A stretch of 7,619 nucleotides of DNA from DATEXQ01 sp036846005 (GTDB lineage: Bacteria; Patescibacteriota; Microgenomatia; UBA8517). This document shows, piece after piece, positions 4,219 through 7,619 of the stretch. The DNA lies in the NCBI GenBank assembly GCA_036846005.1, contig DAIUCV010000020.1:1-7619 (forward strand). Direction: 5' to 3'. Below the pieces are notes generated by a model. That model saw only the letters and a program-made list of their open reading frames with translations. It had not been told where the DNA came from and did no database searches. The first letter of the stretch is position 1; each line of letters opens with the position of its first letter. The position numbers and the translations under genes were made by a program.

Positions 4219-4644
4219 ATGACAAAAAAAATAAAAACTGTTGTTAAAGTAAATCTTCCCGCCGGCGAAGCAACCCCCGCACCACCTTTGGGACCTGCTT
4301 TGGGTCAACACGGGGTTGCCATTATGGATTTTGTTAAAGCTTATAACGAAAAAACAAGTCCCATGAAAGGCCAGGTCGTTCCGGCAGTCATTACCATCTA
4401 TGAAGACAGAACTTTTGATTTCGTAATTAAAAAGGCTCCTGTTGCGGAAATGATTAAAAAAACTTTGAGTTTGGAAAAAGGATCCGGAACAACTCCCAGA
4501 GACATTGCCGGAACGCTTACCAAAGCACAAGTTGAAAAAATTGCATCTGAAAAAATGGATGATTTAAATACCGAAGATTTGGAATCCGCCAAAAGAATTG
4601 TGGAAGGAACAGCAAGAAGCATGGGGGTAACAATTGAGAAGTAA
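4219..4644 (+). CDS. rplK: 50S ribosomal protein L11 (uL11)
   Basis: L11 binds helices H43/H44 of 23S rRNA at the base of the stalk and contributes to GTPase-factor function. The 141-residue protein matches family length. Its N-terminal domain has the signature PPLGPALGQHGVAIMDFVKAYN (22-43), and the RNA-binding C-terminal domain ends in IVEGTARSMGVTIEK. The motif that is usually GVNIM reads GVAIM here (A34 in place of Asn), a small departure. It follows nusG by 17 AT-rich bases with no hairpin, promoter or Shine-Dalgarno sequence, and precedes rplA by 7 bases, so it is part of the secE-nusG-rplK-rplA transcript. Confidence 0.97.
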   Translation: MTKKIKTVVKVNLPAGEATPAPPLGPALGQHGVAIMDFVKAYNEKTSPMKGQVVPAVITIYEDRTFDFVIKKAPVAEMIKKTLSLEKGSGTTPRDIAGTLTKAQVEKIASEKMDDLNTEDLESAKRIVEGTARSMGVTIEK

Positions 4645-4651
4645 ATAAATT

Positions 4652-5479
4652 ATGGGAAAAACAAAAACAGCATTTATAACACAAGGAGAAGATGTTAAAT
4701 CCGGTGAAGATAAGTATAAAGAAAGACAATTAAAAAAAGCCGTAAAAGAGGAAAAAGCTAAAAAAGTTCATATTTCTGGCCTTAAGGGCGGACAAAAAAT
4801 TGTGGCTATAGAAACAGAAAATCTTCCTAAGGAAGAAGCAACAACTGAAGCTGTTAAACAATCCAAAGAAAAAAAGGAAAAGAAAAGAAGCAATAATTAT
4901 ATCGCTGCCAAAAATAAAATTGACAAAGCCAAATTCTATCCTCTTACAGATGCCGTAAAATTAACAAAAGAAACCTCCTACTCTAAATTTGACGGAAGTG
5001 TCGAACTTCATTTAGTTGTTAAAAAGAAAGGGTTATCCGCCAACGTAAGCTTGCCTTTTATGTCTGCCAAAGCAAAAAAAATTGAAATAGCTGACGATGA
5101 AACGATTAAAAAACTACAAAAAATATCTCAGGAAAAAAACGGAAAAATAGATATTGATGTTCTCTTGGCAACTCCCGATATGATGCCCAACTTAATACCC
5201 TTTGCCAAAATTTTAGGACCAAAAGGTTTGATGCCAAATCCCAAAAATGGAACAATCATCAAAAACAAAAGCGATGCCAAGAACTTCTCGGTAAATACCA
5301 CTTCCCTAAAGACTGAAAAAGAAGCTCCGATAATTCATACCGTAATAGGAAAAGTAAGCCAAAAAGAAGATGAATTAATCAAAAATGCAGATGAAATATT
5401 TGCGGGAATAGGCAAGAATCAAATCGTAAAGGCCTATATTAAGTCTACGATGGGACCGTCGATAAAGATTGCCTTATAA
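4652..5479 (+). CDS. rplA: 50S ribosomal protein L1 (uL1) with Lys-rich N-terminal extension
   Basis: L1 forms the mobile L1 stalk near the E site and in many bacteria represses its own L11-L1 operon. The L1 core begins at about residue 82. It includes the signatures LLATPDMMPNL (about 170-180) and GPKGLMPNPKNGT (189-201), and ends IGKVS...YIKSTMGPSIKIAL. Two features are odd. About 80 extra residues precede the core: MGKTKTAF, a charged helical stretch, GLKGGQKIVAIE (43-54), then a Lys/Glu-rich linker. The middle domain is roughly a dozen residues shorter than in E. coli L1, lacking the usual GTGK and GAD-x-VG segments. Total length (275) still exceeds the usual 225-235. The ATG lies 7 bases after rplK with no Shine-Dalgarno sequence; starting downstream would leave no comparable ATG near the core. 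Confidence 0.95.
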   Translation: MGKTKTAFITQGEDVKSGEDKYKERQLKKAVKEEKAKKVHISGLKGGQKIVAIETENLPKEEATTEAVKQSKEKKEKKRSNNYIAAKNKIDKAKFYPLTDAVKLTKETSYSKFDGSVELHLVVKKKGLSANVSLPFMSAKAKKIEIADDETIKKLQKISQEKNGKIDIDVLLATPDMMPNLIPFAKILGPKGLMPNPKNGTIIKNKSDAKNFSVNTTSLKTEKEAPIIHTVIGKVSQKEDELIKNADEIFAGIGKNQIVKAYIKSTMGPSIKIAL

Positions 5480-5497
5480 CTTTTTTTCATCTATAAT
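5469..5497 (+). promoter_or_regulatory. Predicted rplJL promoter (TTGCCT-N17-TATAAT)
   Basis: TTGCCT (5469-5474), inside the last codons of rplA, and a perfect TATAAT (5492-5497) have the optimal 17-base spacing. Transcription would begin near 5504, about 109 bases before rplJ. This allows the stalk genes to be expressed separately from the secE operon. Confidence 0.6.
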
Positions 5498-5503
5498 AAG
5501 TTT

Positions 5504-5612
5504 TTGTTCCTAAGAAAGCGTGCATAAAAATAAGACGCGCCGAGGATACTTAATTAGTTAATTTATTAATTGGGCACCTCGGGTGCCTTTTTTATTGAAA
5601 ATAAATAAATCT
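5504..5612 (+). promoter_or_regulatory. rplJ leader with attenuator-like alternative folds
   Basis: The leader before rplJ contains CCGAGG (5540-5545), which pairs with CCTCGG (5577-5582). Within that stem a second helix forms from CTTAATTAGT (5549-5558) and ATTAATTGGG (5565-5574), together a long hairpin. Pairing of 5577-5582 there prevents the downstream GGCACC...GGTGCC terminator stem. A smaller upstream helix, GCGT (5518-5521) with ACGC (5535-5538), encloses an A-rich loop. In Firmicutes and other bacteria the rplJL leader is an L10(L12)4-binding autoregulatory RNA. This element has the same position and a terminator switch, but I cannot show that it matches that family or which ligand it senses. 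Confidence 0.6.
5572..5593 (+). terminator. Intrinsic terminator in the rplJ leader
   Basis: GGCACC (5573-5578) pairs perfectly with GGTGCC (5582-5587) around the loop TCG, optionally extended by a G-U pair, and six Ts follow (5588-5593). This is the best intrinsic terminator in the window. It sits 20 bases upstream of the rplJ start, so it either ends the secE-rplA transcript or attenuates rplJL. Confidence 0.8.
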
Positions 5613-6134
5613 ATGAAAAAATCCGAAAAACCGCTGTTTGTAGAAAATTTGGTTGCCGAGATTAAAGGTACTAATTCATTCGTGCTTGTTGATTTTGTGG
5701 GATTGGGTGTTAAACACCAACAAGATCTGAAAAAAAGATTAAAGGCTGTAGGAGCTAAAATGCTGATAGTCAAAAATACCCTTTTTAAAAGAGCGGGAAA
5801 GGATGCAAAACTTCCCGATGAAATACTAAGCGATACTATTCTATCCGGTCCTACCGCCATAATCATCAGCCCCGATGATCCTATCTCTTTTTTACAGGTT
5901 TTGGCTAAATTCGCTCAAGAATTTGAAATACCGCAATTTAAAGTCGGAATCATAGAAGGAAATCTACAGGATAAAGAAAGTTTAATAAAACTTTCAAAGC
6001 TTCCTCCCAAAGACATTTTATACTCCCAAACCTTGGGTGCAATCAGCTCTCCCTTATATGGACTTGTAGGAACCCTGCAGGGAAATTTACAGAAACTAAT
6101 TATTATATTAAGTCAGGCGAAAGGTGGTGAATAA
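5613..6134 (+). CDS. rplJ: 50S ribosomal protein L10 (uL10)
   Basis: L10 anchors the L7/L12 dimers to 23S rRNA at the stalk base. The 173-residue product has the RNA-binding N-terminal domain (KPLFVENLVAEIKG, FVLVDFVGLGVKHQQDLKKRLKAVG, then VKNTLFKRAG). The C-terminal helix that carries L12 dimers follows SPLYGLVGTLQGNLQKLIIILSQAK. Length is close to the usual 165-175. I chose ATG 5613 over an upstream in-frame GTG at 5583, because that GTG lies within the terminator stem. No Shine-Dalgarno sequence is present, only AT-rich sequence. Its stop is one base from the rplL start, so the two are cotranscribed. Regulation is likely through the leader attenuator. Confidence 0.95.
   Translation: MKKSEKPLFVENLVAEIKGTNSFVLVDFVGLGVKHQQDLKKRLKAVGAKMLIVKNTLFKRAGKDAKLPDEILSDTILSGPTAIIISPDDPISFLQVLAKFAQEFEIPQFKVGIIEGNLQDKESLIKLSKLPPKDILYSQTLGAISSPLYGLVGTLQGNLQKLIIILSQAKGGE
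6120..6126 (+). promoter_or_regulatory. Shine-Dalgarno-like site of rplL
   Basis: AAGGTGG, continuing TGA, differs by one base from the consensus AAGGAGGTGA and is 9 bases before the ATG at 6136. It encodes the end of L10 (AKGGE), so coincidence is possible. It supports 6136 over the in-frame GTG at 6124 and would favour the extra L7/L12 synthesis needed for several copies per ribosome. Confidence 0.5.
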
Positions 6135-6135
6135 T

Positions 6136-6561
6136 ATGGCAGACGACAAGAAACCAATCGAAAAATCATCCAAACCCGTTGAAAAACTGGTTGACGAAAT
6201 TTCTAAACTTTCAGTACTTGAACTATCCGAATTGGTAAGTTCATTACAGGAAAAATTAGGAGTTTCACCTATTGCAGCCCCTGCTCCCCAAGCAGGACAA
6301 GCTCAAGCAACAGAAGGCCAACCCGCAGAAGGACAATCAACTGGCTCAGCAACTCAAACTTTGGTCATGACCGCCTCAGGGGCAAATAAAATTTCCGTAA
6401 TTAAGGCACTTAGAGAAATTAATCAAAACTGGGGATTGAAAGAAGCCAAAGATATGACTGAGGCTGTTCCTGTTGAAATATTAAAAGACGCAAAAGCAGA
6501 TGATGTCAAGGCAGCTTCAGAAAAATTAAAAGCAGCCGGAGCAACATTCGAAATAAAATAA
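6136..6561 (+). CDS. rplL: 50S ribosomal protein L7/L12 (bL12)
   Basis: bL12 forms dimers on the L10 stalk and recruits translation factors. The 141-residue protein has a charged N-terminal tail (1-16), the dimerisation helices at about 17-44 (VEKLVDEISKLSVLELSELVSSLQEKLGV), a flexible hinge at about 45-73 made largely of Ala, Gln, Gly, Ser and Pro, and the globular factor-binding domain at about 74-141 (GANKISVIKALREI, WGLKEAKDMTEAVP, then LKAAGATFEIK). It is longer than the usual 120-125 residues because both the tail and the hinge are extended. In the C-terminal domain the common GLGLKEAK reads NWGLKEAK. rplL ends 19 bases before a convergent gene; no clear hairpin terminator is seen, and rpoB does not follow. 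Confidence 0.96.
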   Translation: MADDKKPIEKSSKPVEKLVDEISKLSVLELSELVSSLQEKLGVSPIAAPAPQAGQAQATEGQPAEGQSTGSATQTLVMTASGANKISVIKALREINQNWGLKEAKDMTEAVPVEILKDAKADDVKAASEKLKAAGATFEIK

Positions 6562-6580
6562 TATTTTTAATTTCGGTTAT

Positions 6581-7426
6581 TTATTGAACGTTATTCCAAG
6601 CTACCCTTAAGAAGTTTGATAGAATTGTCCCGACTGTTTCTGAATATCCTTTTCCTAAGGCTTTATTCTCTTCAATATTCTTACCGGCTTTATTTAACGA
6701 CGTAATACTGCTTTCTTTGGAAAGATATTCTTCTACCTCTTTACCCGATCTCTCGGGGTGAAATTGAAAACCCCAAGTTTTTCCTAAGCGGAAAGCTTCC
6801 AATCCATACTTGGGATTCTCTGCTAAGGCAACTGCTCCAGGAGGGATTCTTACAACCGCATCGGCATGGTTTTGAGGAACTACAAATTCATCCGGAAGTC
6901 CTTCCATAACAGGATCACCATAACTTGCAGATAATCTTACTGCCTTACTAAATCCGACCTCCCACTTATTTTTTTCCATCTTTTCGGCTTTTCCTCCTAA
7001 AGCCTCAGCCACAATTTGTGAACCGAAACAAATACCCAAAATAGGAACCTTCTTTTCATGAGCGGATTGAACGAATTTTATAAGGTCATGCTTCCAATTG
7101 GCAACAAAAAGTTTACCTTCTTCTGTTTCTCTGGGAACAGCAGTGAACGGGCTACCTAGAATGACAATAGCTGTAAAATCCGCAACGTTTTCAGGTAGAT
7201 ATATTTCTGATTTGGCTTCTCTCTCTCTTAATTTTAATCCCTCCTCTTTACTTGGTGATTTAATAACCGAAAGAGCCATCTGTTTAAACTCCTCGATATC
7301 ACTACCGTTTACTCCAAACATTCTTTGAGCAGCTGACGTATGCGGCTCGCTGTTCGGATTTACATTTAAGAATAATATTTTCGCCCTGGGTTCTATTTCT
7401 TTTATTTCTGCTCCTGTTTCTGTCAT
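6581..7426 (-). CDS. Stand-alone class I glutamine amidotransferase-like protein (GMP synthase-type GATase domain)
   Basis: Class I amidotransferase domains release ammonia from glutamine, or act as related gamma-glutamyl hydrolases, using a Cys-His-Glu triad. All three residues are visible: C133 in the nucleophile elbow GICFGSQ (131-137), and H223 and E225 in FQFHPE (220-225). VPQNHADAV (183-191) and GLEAF (208-212) match other conserved strands of GMP synthase-like domains. AIVILGSPFTAVPRE (86-100) resembles the oxyanion loop region, which often reads GGP/GSP. The core spans about 15-230. A helical C-terminal tail of some 50 residues, with Lys/Glu-rich segments, follows. No synthetase domain is attached, so the substrate is unknown. 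The ATG overlaps the stop of an upstream gene (ATGA), indicating translational coupling. It converges on rplL. Confidence 0.85.
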   Translation of the reverse strand: MTETGAEIKEIEPRAKILFLNVNPNSEPHTSAAQRMFGVNGSDIEEFKQMALSVIKSPSKEEGLKLREREAKSEIYLPENVADFTAIVILGSPFTAVPRETEEGKLFVANWKHDLIKFVQSAHEKKVPILGICFGSQIVAEALGGKAEKMEKNKWEVGFSKAVRLSASYGDPVMEGLPDEFVVPQNHADAVVRIPPGAVALAENPKYGLEAFRLGKTWGFQFHPERSGKEVEEYLSKESSITSLNKAGKNIEENKALGKGYSETVGTILSNFLRVAWNNVQ

Positions 7427-7619
7427 TGTATTAATATTTTCCTATCCTTGGTTACTATATCATCTTTGTTAAATACACGTATTTCTGCTACTCCTTGCGG
7501 TAGATACACAGTCGTTTTATCAAAATTACTATCTTTTGTTATTACATTAAGAACTAACCCCTTCTCTTCCTGACTAAAAAACATTATATTATTTTCAAAT
7601 TTATCAAAGTTTAAAAATA
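7423..7619 (-). CDS. 3' end of an unknown gene, running off the window
   Basis: On the minus strand an open frame enters from the window edge and ends at TGA (7425-7423), overlapping the amidotransferase ATG by four bases (ATGA). The 64 visible residues include FSQEEKGLVLNVITKD, TTVYLPQGVAEIRVF and end DRKILIQ. The pattern of alternating hydrophobic and polar residues suggests beta strands and a globular C-terminal domain. I do not recognise a family. An internal ATG (Met at visible residue 12) could be a start, but the frame remains open upstream to the edge, so a larger protein is likelier. The stop-start overlap implies an operon with the amidotransferase. Confidence 0.6.
   Translation of the reverse strand, partial: FLNFDKFENNIMFFSQEEKGLVLNVITKDSNFDKTTVYLPQGVAEIRVFNKDDIVTKDRKILIQ

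Noticed and set aside
5583..5612. GTG at 5583 as start of rplJ
   Set aside because: The codon sits in the terminator stem and adds ten residues not expected in L10; ATG 5613 gives the usual N-terminus.
5558..5866. Open frame of 102 codons on the minus strand across the rplJ start
   Set aside because: It lies antisense to rplJ and the leader, has a composition typical of antisense shadows (Ser/Phe/Leu-rich), and no promoter or family resemblance.
6124..6135. GTG at 6124 as start of rplL
   Set aside because: It overlaps the end of rplJ and the Shine-Dalgarno-like sequence; ATG 6136 is correctly spaced from that site.
7423..7425. UGA recoding as in some CPR lineages (Gracilibacteria, SR1)
   Set aside because: The genes read fully without in-frame TGA, and the single TGA acts as a stop in a typical ATGA overlap; a UGA-decoding tRNA is not present here.

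Overview
This window looks like a bacterial chromosome segment built around the secE-nusG-rplK-rplA-rplJ-rplL cluster. The likely host is a member of the Candidate Phyla Radiation (Patescibacteria), perhaps Microgenomates-like. That placement is inference from low GC, tightly packed genes, nearly universal lack of Shine-Dalgarno sites, an L1 protein with a long Lys-rich N-terminal extension and shortened second domain, tRNAs without encoded CCA, and a membrane-anchored CARDB protein with a Pro/Ser/Thr stalk. I see no sign of UGA recoding: the one TGA in frame is a normal stop.

Layout. 1-290: tRNA-Thr(GGT) and rpmG (bL33, too short for many gene callers). 319-1513: two divergent genes, an unknown 175-aa protein on the minus strand and a small class I methyltransferase-like protein on the plus strand. 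1582-1652: tRNA-Trp(CCA). 1701-2628: a three-helix membrane protein and a CARDB surface protein cut by a 100-N assembly gap (2629-2728). 2806-3336: rpsU (bS21) abutting a convergent unknown gene. 3400-5479: secE, nusG, rplK and rplA as a tight operon. 5469-5612: a promoter and an attenuator-like leader. 5613-6561: rplJ and rplL. 6581-7619: on the minus strand, a stand-alone class I glutamine amidotransferase and the 3' end of an unknown gene that overlaps it by 4 bases. rpoB does not follow rplL here.

How it works together. Most of the window supplies translation parts: two tRNAs, bL33, bS21, L11, L1 and the L10-L7/L12 stalk. NusG and SecE link this to transcription and protein export. Accessory genes split the often compact rpmG/trnW/secE neighbourhood. 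The most interesting signals are regulatory. (i) Several genes have a good -10 element only 7-14 bases before the start codon, predicting leaderless or nearly leaderless mRNAs. (ii) rpsU has by far the best canonical Shine-Dalgarno sequence, suggesting bS21-linked translational control. (iii) The rplJ leader can fold either into an intrinsic terminator or into a long competing hairpin that destroys it.

I did not find an obviously new defence or mobile system. There is no CRISPR array, transposase or integrase.
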